This document shows positions 18,809 through 28,866 of a stretch of DNA of 64,000 bases, piece after piece. Numbering within the stretch: the stretch's first letter is position 1; each line of letters begins with the position of its first letter. The notes under the pieces were generated by a model. It was not told where the DNA came from. It saw nothing but the letters and a program-made list of their open reading frames with translations, and ran no database searches. The translations under genes were made by a program, and so were the position numbers. This DNA is from an uncultured Prevotellaceae bacterium (lineage in GTDB: Bacteria; Bacteroidota; Bacteroidia; Bacteroidales; Muribaculaceae), in the NCBI GenBank assembly GCA_900316835.1, contig ONEL01000004.1, positions 1 to 64,000 on the forward strand, read 5' to 3'.

Positions 18809-19897
18809 ATGGGAAAAATTATACTTACTGGCGACCGCCCCACCGGCAAGCTCCACTTGGGGCACTATGTGGGCTCGTTGCGACGTCGAGTGGAACTGCA
18901 AAATGCGGGTGAATATGAAAAGATGTTTGTTTTCATGGCCGATGTGCAAGCACTGACCGACAATGCCGACAACCCCGAGAAAATTAGACAAAACATTATA
19001 GAGGTGGCTCTAGACTACCTCTCGGCTGGTCTTGACCCCGAGAAGTGCACAATCTTTATCCAGAGCCACATTCCTGAGCTGGCTGAACTCACCACCTACT
19101 TGATGAACCTCATCACCGTGAGCCGTGTGGAACGTAACCCAACGGTGAAGACCGAAATCAAAATGCGCAACTTTGAGGCAAACATACCACTAGGCTTCTT
19201 CTGCTACCCAGTGAGCCAAGCTGCCGACATCACGCTCTTTAAGTCCAACATCGTTCCCGCAGGTGAGGACCAGAAGCCCATGATTGAAATCACCCGCGAG
19301 CTGGTGCGTCGCTTCAACGGTACCTATGGTGATGTGCTTGTGGAGCCCGATATCATGCTTCCCGAGAACGAGACATCTCGTCGCTTGCCTGGTACCGATG
19401 GCAAGGAAAAGATGAGCAAGAGCCTTGGCAACTGTATCTACCTTAGCGACGATGCCGACACCGTTTGGCAGAAGGTACGCTCAATGTTCACCGACCCCAA
19501 CCACCTGAATGTTAGCGACCCTGGTACCGTGGAAGGCAATGCCGTGTTCACCTATCTTGACGCATTCTCTAATGATGAGGACTTTGCTAAATACTTGCCC
19601 GACTATCAGAACCTTGACGAGATGAAGGACCACTACCGCCGTGGTGGCTTGGGCGACATGAAGTGCAAGAAATTACTAAACAGCATTCTCAACGAGATGC
19701 TTGAGCCTATTCGCCAGCGTCGTCATGAGCTCGAACAGGACATTCCCGAGATTTATAATATCTTGCGCAAGGGTACTGAGAAGGCACGCGAGACAGCGGT
19801 CAAAACTATGGATGAGGTGCGCAACGCAATGAAGATTAACTACTTTGACGACATTGAGCTCATTCGCCAGCAAGCTGAGCGCTTTAGCTCGAAATAA
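18809..19897 (+). CDS. trpS: Tryptophan--tRNA ligase
   Basis: A 362-residue class I synthetase that charges tRNA-Trp. [15 protein letters not shown] near the N-terminus carries the HIGH-type motif (HLGH), and [11 protein letters not shown] near residue 201 is the KMSKS loop. Length and order match bacterial TrpRS. It is transcribed alone from its own promoter and followed by a strong terminator. No leader peptide rich in Trp codons was seen. Confidence 0.96.
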   Translation: MGKIILTGDRPTGKLHLGHYVGSLRRRVELQNAGEYEKMFVFMADVQALTDNADNPEKIRQNIIEVALDYLSAGLDPEKCTIFIQSHIPELAELTTYLMNLITVSRVERNPTVKTEIKMRNFEANIPLGFFCYPVSQAADITLFKSNIVPAGEDQKPMIEITRELVRRFNGTYGDVLVEPDIMLPENETSRRLPGTDGKEKMSKSLGNCIYLSDDADTVWQKVRSMFTDPNHLNVSDPGTVEGNAVFTYLDAFSNDEDFAKYLPDYQNLDEMKDHYRRGGLGDMKCKKLLNSILNEMLEPIRQRRHELEQDIPEIYNILRKGTEKARETAVKTMDEVRNAMKINYFDDIELIRQQAERFSSK

Positions 19898-19916
19898 AGC
19901 TCTGATTTTTCAAGAC

Positions 19917-19955
19917 AATCCCCTCTAATGTCGTGTGCATTAGAGGGGATTTATT
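19917..19955 (+). terminator. Terminator of trpS
   Basis: A 14-bp perfect stem, AATCCCCTCTAATG (19917-19930) with its complement at 19938-19951, 7-nt loop, followed by TTATTA. Confidence 0.8.
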
Positions 19956-20039
19956 ACAGATAATTGCTAACAATTAATTATTTTCCTTCATCGTGTTAAA
20001 ACTTTGTGCAATAGAGTTTTATAAAGGACTATTTAAAGG

Positions 20040-20630
20040 TTAGTCTTTCATGTACTGCTTGATGTAGAGCTCGCAGTTGGCAACAAGCTCGTCGTACCAT
20101 TCTTGCCCAAAGCGACGAATAAGAGGTTCTTTCAAGAACTGATATACTCTGATGCCCTTGCTCCGCCCCATCACCTCGGCACTCTTACAAATTTTCCACC
20201 GATGATAATTAACCGCTACACTACCGTTACTGAGTGTCTTGAGTCGCAACGGATAGAGAGCACAAGAGATAGGTTTCATGAAATCAATTTTTCCTTCGCG
20301 ATAGGCCTTCTCAATGGCACAAATGCACATTCCTCCAGGAGCGTAGCAGGAAAACACACAGTTGCTATTGTCTAAGATCTGTGTCACCAGCTCCCCTTCA
20401 GGGTCAAGATAGGAAATACCATTTTGCTCAATTTCTTGCTTGGCACGAGGTAAAAGGTCATCCCAAATCAAGGGCAATATTTCCTTGATTTTTTCTTCCT
20501 CAGTGCTAGTGAGAGGAGCCCCCGCATCGCCATCTATGCAGCATTGTCCTAGGCAAGAATCAAGATCGCAACTGAAAAATCGCTCCACAACATCGAGCGT
20601 AACAAGCGTGTTATCGTTAATTAAAAACAT
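20040..20630 (-). CDS. DUF3109 family protein
   Basis: 196 residues, cytoplasmic, no membrane segment. Cysteines cluster as CDLDSCLGQCC near residue 20, CVFSCYAPGGMCIC near residue 95 and SCALYPL near residue 122, suggesting a metal or iron-sulfur site. The family has no known function. It begins 3 nt after cdaA on the same strand and is surely co-transcribed with it. Confidence 0.85.
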   Translation of the reverse strand: MFLINDNTLVTLDVVERFFSCDLDSCLGQCCIDGDAGAPLTSTEEEKIKEILPLIWDDLLPRAKQEIEQNGISYLDPEGELVTQILDNSNCVFSCYAPGGMCICAIEKAYREGKIDFMKPISCALYPLRLKTLSNGSVAVNYHRWKICKSAEVMGRSKGIRVYQFLKEPLIRRFGQEWYDELVANCELYIKQYMKD

Positions 20631-20633
20631 GAG

Positions 20634-21398
20634 TTAGTCTATGAGTTTTGAGAGAGCGTGCTCGAGGTCGGTACTTGAGAGTTTTAGATGCATCTCGCCA
20701 CGATAAGCATAAGAGATGTTTCCTGTCTCTTCGCTCACCACGACAGCAATGGCATCGGTGGCTTGCGAGATACCCAGCGCCGAACGGTGACGAAGTCCCA
20801 GGTACTTGGGCAAATTAGTGTCATGCGACACTGGCAGGATGCATCCGGCAGCCATTATCTTGCCATTATCAATTATCACAGCTCCATCGTGAAGAGGACT
20901 ATTCTTGAAGAATATGTTCTCGAGCAAGCGGTTGTTAACCTCGGCCTTAATCATGTCGCCCGAGTGCTCATAGTCTTCGAGTGGCATCTTGTTCTTAATA
21001 ACAATTAGAGCACCGGTCTTTGATTTTGAGAGGCTCATGCAAGCATATACAATGGGCATAACCCACTTCTTGCGCACCTTTTCACCATCACCACTATGCC
21101 ACAACTTTGCTATCGACTTCCAGCCTTTTTTTGAACCCAGCTCGGTGAGGAAGCGTTTTATCTGGTCTTGGAAAATGATGATGAGGATGAAAATGCCACT
21201 GTCGATAATGCGGTCCATGATAGTACCCAGTAGCTTCATGTCGAGCAACTTGTCGACCACCACCCAAGCCACAATGAAAGCGAATACACCCACAAAGATG
21301 TTGAGTGCCCCACTCTCTTTCATCGTGCGATAGATGTAGAAAAGCAGTGCCGCCACGAGCAAGATGTCGATTATGTCTTTTATGCCAAATGATATCAT
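20634..21398 (-). CDS. cdaA: Diadenylate cyclase CdaA
   Basis: Makes cyclic di-AMP from two ATP at the membrane. Three N-terminal membrane helices (about 7-24, 33-50, 66-77) precede the DAC domain with DGA (171-173) and RHR (203-205), the two diagnostic motifs. 254 residues is a normal length. It lies 28 nt after folP and 3 nt before the DUF3109 gene. No cdaR-like regulator gene is nearby, as is usual outside Firmicutes. Confidence 0.94.
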   Translation of the reverse strand: MISFGIKDIIDILLVAALLFYIYRTMKESGALNIFVGVFAFIVAWVVVDKLLDMKLLGTIMDRIIDSGIFILIIIFQDQIKRFLTELGSKKGWKSIAKLWHSGDGEKVRKKWVMPIVYACMSLSKSKTGALIVIKNKMPLEDYEHSGDMIKAEVNNRLLENIFFKNSPLHDGAVIIDNGKIMAAGCILPVSHDTNLPKYLGLRHRSALGISQATDAIAVVVSEETGNISYAYRGEMHLKLSSTDLEHALSKLID

Positions 21399-21426
21399 TG
21401 TCAGTATTCAGTTGTCAGTTGCAAAG

Positions 21427-22281
21427 TTATTTATTATTTGTGAAAGTTACAAGCGTTCGAGCTTCGACAGCAGCTTTCACATCATGAACGCGCAGGATGT
21501 GAGCACCCTTCATCAGCGCAATGGTGTTAAGCACGGTTGTTCCATTAAGGGCATGAGCGGCGTCGCAGTTGAGAACTCGTTGTATCATCGATTTGCGAGA
21601 AATACCCACTAGCAGTGGCACGTCAAGCGAATGAAAGACCTCAAGCTGTGACATGATGCGATAGTTCTGCTCCACAGTTTTAGCAAAGCCAAATCCTGGG
21701 TCGGCAATCACATCATTGATTCCACACTGATGCAATGCATCCACCTTGCGAGCCAGTTCTTCAAGCACCACAGCCGCGACATCGTCATCATAGTTAGTGA
21801 ACCGTTGCATTGTGGCTGGAGTGCCTCGCATGTGCATCACAACGTAAGGCACCTGCAGTTGTGCCACTGTTGAGTGCATAAGCTGATCAAGGTCACCACC
21901 CGAGATATCGTTAATAATATCAATACCCAGTTCCTCCACACAATGCCGTGCCACGCTTGCACGAAAAGTGTCGACCGAGAGAAGCATCTCGTTGCCCACA
22001 GCTTGACGCACAACCTTAACAGCAACATTGAGTCGCATTATTTCCTCACTCGCATCAACCACTTGAGCACCAGGTCTTGTGGAACATGCTCCCAAGTCAA
22101 TGATGTCGGCACCTTGTTGAGCCATCTCGTTAGCCTTGCATGCAATATCATGTGCATCAAGCATCCTACTATCGCTATAGAACGAGTCGGGCGTGGCATT
22201 GATAATGCCCATGACGAGAGGTTTGTCGATCTCTACTAACCTTCCGCGCAAATTAAGGCTATATTTCTTGAAATCAATCAT
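21427..22281 (-). CDS. folP: Dihydropteroate synthase
   Basis: Joins p-aminobenzoate to dihydropterin pyrophosphate in folate synthesis; the sulfonamide target. 284 residues with both family signatures: MGIINATPDSFYSD near residue 24 and DLGACSTRPGA near residue 62, then the TIM-barrel strands ending in RVHDVKAAVEA. It sits 9 nt after the NSS transporter and 28 nt before cdaA. Confidence 0.95.
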   Translation of the reverse strand: MIDFKKYSLNLRGRLVEIDKPLVMGIINATPDSFYSDSRMLDAHDIACKANEMAQQGADIIDLGACSTRPGAQVVDASEEIMRLNVAVKVVRQAVGNEMLLSVDTFRASVARHCVEELGIDIINDISGGDLDQLMHSTVAQLQVPYVVMHMRGTPATMQRFTNYDDDVAAVVLEELARKVDALHQCGINDVIADPGFGFAKTVEQNYRIMSQLEVFHSLDVPLLVGISRKSMIQRVLNCDAAHALNGTTVLNTIALMKGAHILRVHDVKAAVEARTLVTFTNNK

Positions 22282-22290
22282 TGTGAAACT

Positions 22291-23640
22291 TTAGATTATG
22301 CCCACATAATACAGGAATATAATCACGATTGCCACGGGAGCGATATATCGCAGGCTGAAAATAATGTAAGGTTGTACAAATCGGGAGCGATGCATGCCAC
22401 CGTTGGTTAGCTGTTCGTGAATGACATCTTTCTTGAGCACCCACCCCACATAGATGGCTGTTACCAGTCCACCAAGCAGCATGAAGAAGTTAGGTCCCAC
22501 AAAATCGAGGAAATCAAACAGATTGCGTCCAAGGAGCTTCACATCACTCAATGTACTGAACGACAAGGCGCTCAGGACAGCAATGATCGTCATCAAAACC
22601 GCTGTAATGGCAATCGCTTTTCCTCGAGAGATTTTGTACTCATCAATCATGAAAGTAATGGGGATTTCGCTCAACGAGATTGTGGAAGTTATTGAAGCAA
22701 AGAATAGCAGAAGGAAAAATAACGTTGCCCAAATTGTACCTCCAGGCATCTGCTGGAAGATGGTGGGCAATATCTCAAATATTAGTTTGGGACCTGCATT
22801 GGGCTCAAGACCGAATGAGAAGACCGCAGGAAAAATCACTATTCCAGCAAGAATTGCCACTAGCGTGTCAAGTCCCGAGATTGTCACCGCGTCCTTCATG
22901 AGGTTGCTATCGTCCTTGAAATAGGAAGAATAGGTAATGAGGCATGTCACCCCTAGCGAGAGCGACATGAAGGCTTGTCCCATGGCATCGACAACGCCTT
23001 TCCAGCCTAAATCATCAAAGTCTACGTCAAAGAGAAATTCCATTCCCTCGTCTGAGTCAGGCAACAACAACGAGTTAACACAAAACACGATGAGCAACAG
23101 GAAGAGCAATGGCATCATGAAACTGGCTATGCGCTCAATACCTTTTTCCACACCACGGTTAAGCACGAGGAAATTAAGAATCAAGAAAAGCAAAGTCCAC
23201 ATCACGCAGCGCCAGGGAGAGCTCACAAAGGTAGAGAAGATGTTGCTATATTCCTCGGGCGTGTGTCCCAACAAGTTACCACTTGCCGAGCTCCACAAGT
23301 ATTCTATCACCCATCCGCACACCACGCAATAGTAGCCACAAATGAGAAGTCCACCAAGCACACCAATGTAGGCAAACAACTTGAAAGGCGAACCAGGCGT
23401 GAGCTCCTCAACAGCGCCTTTCATACTCTTGTGAGTAGAACGTCCTATCACAAACTCCGACATCATGATAGGGATTCCCAGTAGCAGGACACATATCAGG
23501 TAGACAAGAATATAAGCCCCGCCTCCATTTTCACCAGCTTGATAAGGAAAGCGCCAAATGTTTCCCAAGCCCACGGCACTTCCCACAGTGGCGGCTATAG
23601 CCCCCATGCGAGTCGCAAAACCTATTCTTTTTTGTTTCAT
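22291..23640 (-). CDS. Sodium-dependent transporter of the NSS (LeuT-like) family
   Basis: 449 residues with about eleven membrane helices. The first helix motif, GSAVGLGNIWRFPYQAGENGGG, forms the Na+ and substrate site in LeuT relatives. Such carriers import amino acids or related compounds by Na+ symport; the substrate is not readable. It appears to head the transcript NSS-folP-cdaA-DUF3109, since the gap to folP is 9 nt. No link to lysine use can be claimed. Confidence 0.9.
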   Translation of the reverse strand: MKQKRIGFATRMGAIAATVGSAVGLGNIWRFPYQAGENGGGAYILVYLICVLLLGIPIMMSEFVIGRSTHKSMKGAVEELTPGSPFKLFAYIGVLGGLLICGYYCVVCGWVIEYLWSSASGNLLGHTPEEYSNIFSTFVSSPWRCVMWTLLFLILNFLVLNRGVEKGIERIASFMMPLLFLLLIVFCVNSLLLPDSDEGMEFLFDVDFDDLGWKGVVDAMGQAFMSLSLGVTCLITYSSYFKDDSNLMKDAVTISGLDTLVAILAGIVIFPAVFSFGLEPNAGPKLIFEILPTIFQQMPGGTIWATLFFLLLFFASITSTISLSEIPITFMIDEYKISRGKAIAITAVLMTIIAVLSALSFSTLSDVKLLGRNLFDFLDFVGPNFFMLLGGLVTAIYVGWVLKKDVIHEQLTNGGMHRSRFVQPYIIFSLRYIAPVAIVIIFLYYVGII

Positions 23641-23749
23641 AATATATTAAACAAGTATTAGTTTCGTAATGAAGATGTTTAGAATTTAGTGATAGTAATA
23701 CACAATATCAAGGTAATGTTTATACCTTTTAGCATTTCACAGTGGCAAC

Positions 23750-24547
23750 TTATTTCTTAACCAGCCAGGCACTCATCTCATAGAGTAAATAGATGGGCAG
23801 GAACACAATGGTGAGTGTGAACGGGTCGCCTGTGGGTGTGATAAAAGCCGCCAAAATAAGAAGTGCCACAATAGCATGACGGCGATATTTCTTGAAAAAG
23901 CCTCGATGTAACACCCCAATGTTTCCCAGCAACCATGCCAGCAACGGTAGCTCAAAGATAATGCCCATCACAAAAATAAGCATCAGGAACGTGTCCATGT
24001 AGCTATCGAGCGAAATTTGGTTTGGGACCATAGCACTCACGTGATAGTCGGCAAGAAAGCGCAAAGTGACGGGAAAGACCACAAAATAACCCACCGAGAC
24101 ACCAAGGAAAAACATGAGGTTACCAAAGGCAAAGGCACGCTTGATACCCCGTTTCTCATTGTCATAAAGAGCAGGAGCCACAAAGGTCCACAGCAGGTAA
24201 ATCACCACAGGAAACGAGAACACAAGCGCGAGCCAAAACGACGTGCTCATGTGGATAAAGAACTGTGAGGCAAGCTGGATGTTAATCAAGTCGACATGAA
24301 ATCCCTGAGTTGTGAACTGAGGCAATCCCGGCACACCAGTTGTTATCTTCTCAAAGATGCGATATAGCACAAAGTCGCCCTTGCAAGGCGCCAGGATAAT
24401 GTTGTCGAAGATACCGGGCATGAAGATAAAAAAGATAATTGCCATAGACATTAGCACCACGGCAATCTTTACCAGGACACCACGCAACGCGTCAAGGTGG
24501 TCCCAGAACGACATCTCCTGCAACTGCTCCTTATTATCCTCGGGCAT
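23750..24547 (-). CDS. tatC: Sec-independent protein translocase TatC
   Basis: The core receptor of the twin-arginine pathway, which exports folded proteins. 265 residues, six predicted membrane helices, and the N-terminal SFWDHLDALR segment carrying the signal-binding acidic residues. The insertion between helices 1 and 2 is long, as in other Bacteroidota. It is 17 nt downstream of tatA. Confidence 0.94.
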   Translation of the reverse strand: MPEDNKEQLQEMSFWDHLDALRGVLVKIAVVLMSMAIIFFIFMPGIFDNIILAPCKGDFVLYRIFEKITTGVPGLPQFTTQGFHVDLINIQLASQFFIHMSTSFWLALVFSFPVVIYLLWTFVAPALYDNEKRGIKRAFAFGNLMFFLGVSVGYFVVFPVTLRFLADYHVSAMVPNQISLDSYMDTFLMLIFVMGIIFELPLLAWLLGNIGVLHRGFFKKYRRHAIVALLILAAFITPTGDPFTLTIVFLPIYLLYEMSAWLVKK

Positions 24548-24564
24548 AAAAGAAGAAAGAGCGT

Positions 24565-24822
24565 TTACTCCCCGTTCGATTTAGTTCCAGTATCCTTGGT
24601 CTCAGCCACATTTTTCACCTCACGGGCAGTGTCTTCAAGAGGCTTTTCTATCTCCTCTTTCACCTCGTTCATGCCTTCCTTGAAGCTCTTTACACCTTTT
24701 CCCAATCCCTTCATGAGCTCAGGAATCTTCTTGCCACCAAAGAGTAGCAAAATAATAACAAGGATAATAATCCCCTCGGGGACGCCTAACGAGCCCAAAA
24801 ACAATAATATTGAATTCAACAT
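24565..24822 (-). CDS. tatA: Twin-arginine translocase subunit TatA/TatE
   Basis: 85 residues: one membrane helix (about 14-28), the [16 protein letters not shown] hinge and amphipathic helix, then a charged tail. Together with TatC it forms the Tat pore. There is no tatB beside it, so a TatAC system is likely. Confidence 0.93.
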   Translation of the reverse strand: MLNSILLFLGSLGVPEGIIILVIILLLFGGKKIPELMKGLGKGVKSFKEGMNEVKEEIEKPLEDTAREVKNVAETKDTGTKSNGE

Positions 24823-24855
24823 AGCTATATTATTTTTTATCTAGTTTATAACTTG

Positions 24856-24863
24856 CAAAATTA
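24856..24863 (-). promoter_or_regulatory. -7 promoter box of tatA-tatC
   Basis: TAATTTTG on the - strand, with a leader of about 27 nt. Confidence 0.55.
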
Positions 24864-25005
24864 TAAAAAAAACACAAGACCGCAAAGGCAAGTGATAAAC
24901 TTTTAACTAAAAACGATTTTTTTTGTTTATTTACTCAAGTTTCATAAATAACCGGAACTTAACCGGAACTTGAATAAAACAACATTTAAATTTAAACGTT
25001 TTAAG

Positions 25006-25036
25006 TTTGTCACTTTAGAAAAAAGTGTTAATTTTG
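25006..25036 (+). promoter_or_regulatory. Promoter of fabD
   Basis: TTTG at 25006-25009 and TAATTTTG at 25029-25036, 19 nt apart. The leader would be about 50 nt. Confidence 0.8.
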
Positions 25037-25093
25037 CGCCGGATTTTAGTTATTAGAGAAATTTTTCGACAATTTTAAAGATATTTATTTAGT

Positions 25094-25972
25094 ATGAAAG
25101 CATTTGTTTTTCCTGGACAAGGCGCGCAATTCGTTGGCATGGGCAAAGACCTGTATGACAACAACGCCGAGGCTCGCGAGATGTTTGAGAAAGCCAACGA
25201 AGTGCTAGGCTTCCGCATCACCGACCTGATGTTCAATGGTACTGAAGACGACTTAAAACAGACTAAAGTTACTCAACCCGCTGTATTCCTGCACAGTGTT
25301 ATTCTTGCCAAGACCCTTGGCGAGGAGTTTAAGCCCGACATGGTGGCTGGTCACTCACTGGGTGAATTCTCAGCTCTTGTAGCAGCCGGTGTTCTGCCCT
25401 TTGAACAGGGCTTAAAGCTAGTTGAGACCCGTGCTCTTGCCATGCAAAAAGCTTGCGAGGCAACACCATCGACCATGGCGGCGATCATTGGTTTGGACGA
25501 CGAGAAGGTTGAGGAGATATGCGCATCAATCGATGGTGTGTGTGTTCCTGCCAATTACAACAGCCCAGGTCAAGTAGTGATTAGCGGTTCGTTTGAGGCT
25601 ATTGATGCTGCTTGCGCCAAGTTTAAAGAGGCTGGTGCCCGCCGTGCATTGCCACTGAAAGTTGGCGGAGCGTTCCACTCGCCACTCATGGAGCCAGCAC
25701 GTGAGGAGCTTGCCAAGGCTATCCACGAGGCATGCTTCAGCGAGCCCATTTGCCCCATCTATCAGGATGTTGACGCAAAACCTCACACTAACCCTGAGGA
25801 GATTAAAGAAAACCTCATTAAGCAACTAACCGCTCCCGTGCGCTGGAGTCACATCGCCCGCAACATGGCTGCCGACGGCATGACCGAGGCCGTAGAGCTA
25901 GGTCCCGGCAAGGTGCTTCAAGGCTTGATTGGTCGCACCTGCAAGGAAGTTGCGGTGAGCGGAATGCAATAA
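25094..25972 (+). CDS. fabD: Malonyl-CoA:ACP transacylase
   Basis: Moves malonate from CoA to acyl carrier protein to supply fatty-acid elongation. 292 residues; FPGQGAQ at the N-terminus, GHSLGE with nucleophile Ser88, and the catalytic-His segment GGAFHSPLM near residue 196. It is transcribed alone, without other fab genes nearby. A strong terminator follows. Confidence 0.95.
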   Translation: MKAFVFPGQGAQFVGMGKDLYDNNAEAREMFEKANEVLGFRITDLMFNGTEDDLKQTKVTQPAVFLHSVILAKTLGEEFKPDMVAGHSLGEFSALVAAGVLPFEQGLKLVETRALAMQKACEATPSTMAAIIGLDDEKVEEICASIDGVCVPANYNSPGQVVISGSFEAIDAACAKFKEAGARRALPLKVGGAFHSPLMEPAREELAKAIHEACFSEPICPIYQDVDAKPHTNPEEIKENLIKQLTAPVRWSHIARNMAADGMTEAVELGPGKVLQGLIGRTCKEVAVSGMQ

Positions 25973-26003
25973 AATCAAAGCATAGTTTTCACATCTAGCT
26001 AAC

Positions 26004-26043
26004 AAGGGAGGCGCGCCATGGCACATTGGCACGCCTCCCTTTG
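26004..26043. terminator. Bidirectional terminator between fabD and the C10 peptidase
   Basis: Stem 26004-26017 with 26028-26041 (14 bp, one mismatch), GC-rich, with T tail on + . Both converging genes end close to it. Confidence 0.75.
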
Positions 26044-26077
26044 TTGTGTGAATCACGCGTTAAAAGTAGCGTATTAT

Positions 26078-28852
26078 CTAAATTCCAAGGATGATGTTGT
26101 AGACTGCGGTCACATCGGAGCCGGTTACTTCACCATCGCCATTTTGGTCACCGTTAAATGTAGGAGTATCCTCGTTAAAAAGGATGTGATTATAAAGTGC
26201 CGTCACATCACTGCCGGTAACTTCTCCATCGCCATTAACGTCGCCTGCCACCACAACAACCGGTGGCTCAGTAACCACGTCGATGAGTTTGTAGCAATTA
26301 ACATAATTGCCTATTGTCCCCTCGGTTGTGCCACGCTTAGCCTCAACCATTATCAGGTATCGCCCTGGCTCAAAATTGATGCGGTTAGAGATACTGATTG
26401 TGCGCTCCTCGCCTTCGGCAATCTGCTGGTTACCCATGTAGACAATTCCCCCATTAGTGAGGGTATACTGTCGCATGCGCACATATACATATCCATTGTG
26501 GTCAGATGGCGCACTGAGCGTGATAGACCCTTCAAGTATCTCTCCTTTAACCACATAGTCGGGCAAGTCGAGTGAAACAGCATTTAGATAGATGTTGCTA
26601 GCCTCTCCCACGTTAATTTCGAGCGGATAGTTATCATTGTAAATGTCGTCGGTAATATTCCCATCGTCGGTAACATAACTTACCACCACACGATAAATAC
26701 CAGGGTCAACCGGCAACTTGCGGTAGAAGGTGAACGTCTTAGCCTCGCCACGCTCTACCGTAGCATTGCTTTGTTGATAAATGTAGCGCTTGGTGGGGTC
26801 GTTGACATCAACAAGGTTTAGAATCACACCCACATTGCCGGCACTACCATAGTTGCGAGTATTGAGCGCGAAATAGATATTGTCGCCCTGGTTGATAATC
26901 TCTTGAGAGTCGGCACGCCTCCATTGCACAGCTGTAGTAAGACGCATGACCGGAACTGTGGCTCGAGGCAGCACATTAACAATGCCGCCGCCATTAGACA
27001 ACTCAAAGGGATATTGTTCAAAGCCCTTCTCAAACACAGTGAGCCTATACTCGCCCTGAGGCATCTCATCATCGAGATTGACAAGCAAAGAAACATCCTC
27101 ATTGACCGCGTCATAGACATTGACCGTGTTTTCATAGTCAAACGAAACGCTCTCACTAGCTGTGCTTGTGAAACGCACAACAATGTTGCGCAAGCGCACG
27201 TTGTCACTATTGTTTCGCAAGCGCAAGTTAAAGAGTGCCGAGCCACCCTCATAGACTTCGCCCTGTGGCTCTAGAGTAGAGAGAATCGTGACATCGGGAT
27301 GCGAGCCACTATCGTCGAGAGTGGTGATAGTGCCACCAGCTACCGAAGTATTGAAAAATCCCACATAGGGCTTGTTGCGACTATCACGCCCACGGCAATA
27401 TCGCATTAGTTGCCACCGAGAGCCAGCATCCTCGCGGAAAGCCATCCACACGGTGGCATCACCCTCGGGGACATCATCGCCCACTTGCTTAGGAATGTCA
27501 TAGATTGATGCCATAGCCAGGATGCCGGTGCGCCCATTAGCAAAACCATCGATGTTGCGTTGCTCGGACTTGAGCACCTTAATAATCTCTCCATCGCGTA
27601 CAAGAACAACTCCCAGTTCACCTGTGAAAGGCTTGGTATCAAAATTCTCGACAGTGATCATCACATTAAAAGAATTGGCGTCTTGAGTGATGAGACGCAT
27701 ACTGAGCGCATTGTAGATAGGTCGCTCATAGAATGTGCTATCAGCAGGTGGCTGAATTCCGGTTATTATTTCCTGGTCAAGATTGTAGCCTCCAGCACCA
27801 CCACCGATGCCCAGATCGTCGGGGTCGAGATGACTCACAAGGAAATAGCCGTCACTAGTCCCATACCAGCCCCAGTTGATGTGCACGAATCCCTCAGAGT
27901 CATAGCCATCACACACAAAGGCATGCCCGCTACTCCCGGTTTCGCTAGTTGCGGCATAGTATACCGGTCGCCCGACATCCAGTTCACTCTTTATGAGCTG
28001 TAGCCACTCTTCGCTACTATAATAATCACGCTTGCGCAAGGTGAGCGCTTGATCATAATTAAAATAGTCCCTTAAAGCCTGTGGCACCACCATGGAGTGC
28101 GCCCCACTGCCAGCAGGCTGATACTCCATGTCGACGGCAACGCCAAAGTGAGCAGCCAGTGTCGCAACAGCCATGCCTTGCTCGGTGGTGTAATCCACGC
28201 CATCATAGCTGGGCAGCATACGGTCCCAATAGTAAGTCGTGCTACCAAAGTCGGCACTCACATCCTTGCCGTCGACAGTGATAGTTTTGCTACCAGTTCC
28301 ATGCTCAGGATAACTATGAAAGCGCATGATTTGAGTTGCCGCCGTTGCCACGCATCCCACATAGTAGTGGGTGCCAGTGCCATAGGTGGGGCATAAATTG
28401 TTGAATGGGCTACCCTGCCCCCAGTGTATATCGCCCAGTAACGGACTAACAACCGGAACACCTTGCGATGCTCCACGTGGCAATGCTTGATTGCCAGCAC
28501 AAGCCTGAACATAGCGCTCGTTGAGCGCCAGCCACTGACGCAAGTTCTCGGGCATATTGTCGTAGCTGAAAGCACCCTGTGTGGAATAGCCCAGCACAGG
28601 AGTAGCCGCATCATCGCCCGCAACAATGACAAAACCATTGCCACCGGCACGATTAAACACATATAATGGCGCTCCGGCATCACTAGCAGCAGTGCCCTTG
28701 CGAACTACTCGTTGCAATTTTGCACTAGGCGCTAGTGTTACTGCCGATTGGGTAAAACGCTCAGCAACCATTTCGGCTTGAGCCCAGTCGATAGGACTGC
28801 CCCAAGCCGAAGTAGTTGTTAAAACGATTACCGCAGTAATCAGTTTTTTCAT
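26078..28852 (-). CDS. Secreted C10 (streptopain-type) cysteine peptidase with dockerin-like tail
   Basis: 924 residues. Signal peptide (1-18), Spi-type propeptide (about 20-128), then a papain-like C10 domain with nucleophile Cys167 in YYVGCVATAATQ and His310 in SSGHAFVCDGY, plus the INWGWYG motif near 327. A large beta-sandwich region (about 365-865) follows. The C-terminal ~55 residues hold two calcium-loop repeats, GDVNGDGEVTGSDV and GDQNGDGEVTGSDV, like a type I dockerin. It degrades extracellular protein or peptides, probably after proteolytic activation. The neighbouring secreted gene lies 14 nt upstream, so both share a transcript. Confidence 0.9.
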   Translation of the reverse strand: MKKLITAVIVLTTTSAWGSPIDWAQAEMVAERFTQSAVTLAPSAKLQRVVRKGTAASDAGAPLYVFNRAGGNGFVIVAGDDAATPVLGYSTQGAFSYDNMPENLRQWLALNERYVQACAGNQALPRGASQGVPVVSPLLGDIHWGQGSPFNNLCPTYGTGTHYYVGCVATAATQIMRFHSYPEHGTGSKTITVDGKDVSADFGSTTYYWDRMLPSYDGVDYTTEQGMAVATLAAHFGVAVDMEYQPAGSGAHSMVVPQALRDYFNYDQALTLRKRDYYSSEEWLQLIKSELDVGRPVYYAATSETGSSGHAFVCDGYDSEGFVHINWGWYGTSDGYFLVSHLDPDDLGIGGGAGGYNLDQEIITGIQPPADSTFYERPIYNALSMRLITQDANSFNVMITVENFDTKPFTGELGVVLVRDGEIIKVLKSEQRNIDGFANGRTGILAMASIYDIPKQVGDDVPEGDATVWMAFREDAGSRWQLMRYCRGRDSRNKPYVGFFNTSVAGGTITTLDDSGSHPDVTILSTLEPQGEVYEGGSALFNLRLRNNSDNVRLRNIVVRFTSTASESVSFDYENTVNVYDAVNEDVSLLVNLDDEMPQGEYRLTVFEKGFEQYPFELSNGGGIVNVLPRATVPVMRLTTAVQWRRADSQEIINQGDNIYFALNTRNYGSAGNVGVILNLVDVNDPTKRYIYQQSNATVERGEAKTFTFYRKLPVDPGIYRVVVSYVTDDGNITDDIYNDNYPLEINVGEASNIYLNAVSLDLPDYVVKGEILEGSITLSAPSDHNGYVYVRMRQYTLTNGGIVYMGNQQIAEGEERTISISNRINFEPGRYLIMVEAKRGTTEGTIGNYVNCYKLIDVVTEPPVVVVAGDVNGDGEVTGSDVTALYNHILFNEDTPTFNGDQNGDGEVTGSDVTAVYNIILGI

Positions 28853-28866
28853 AACAAAATATTCAA

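Noticed and set aside
22291-23640. NSS transporter as the lysine importer of the fermentation pathway
   Set aside because: It is 20 kb away, in an operon with folP and cdaA, and its substrate cannot be read from sequence.
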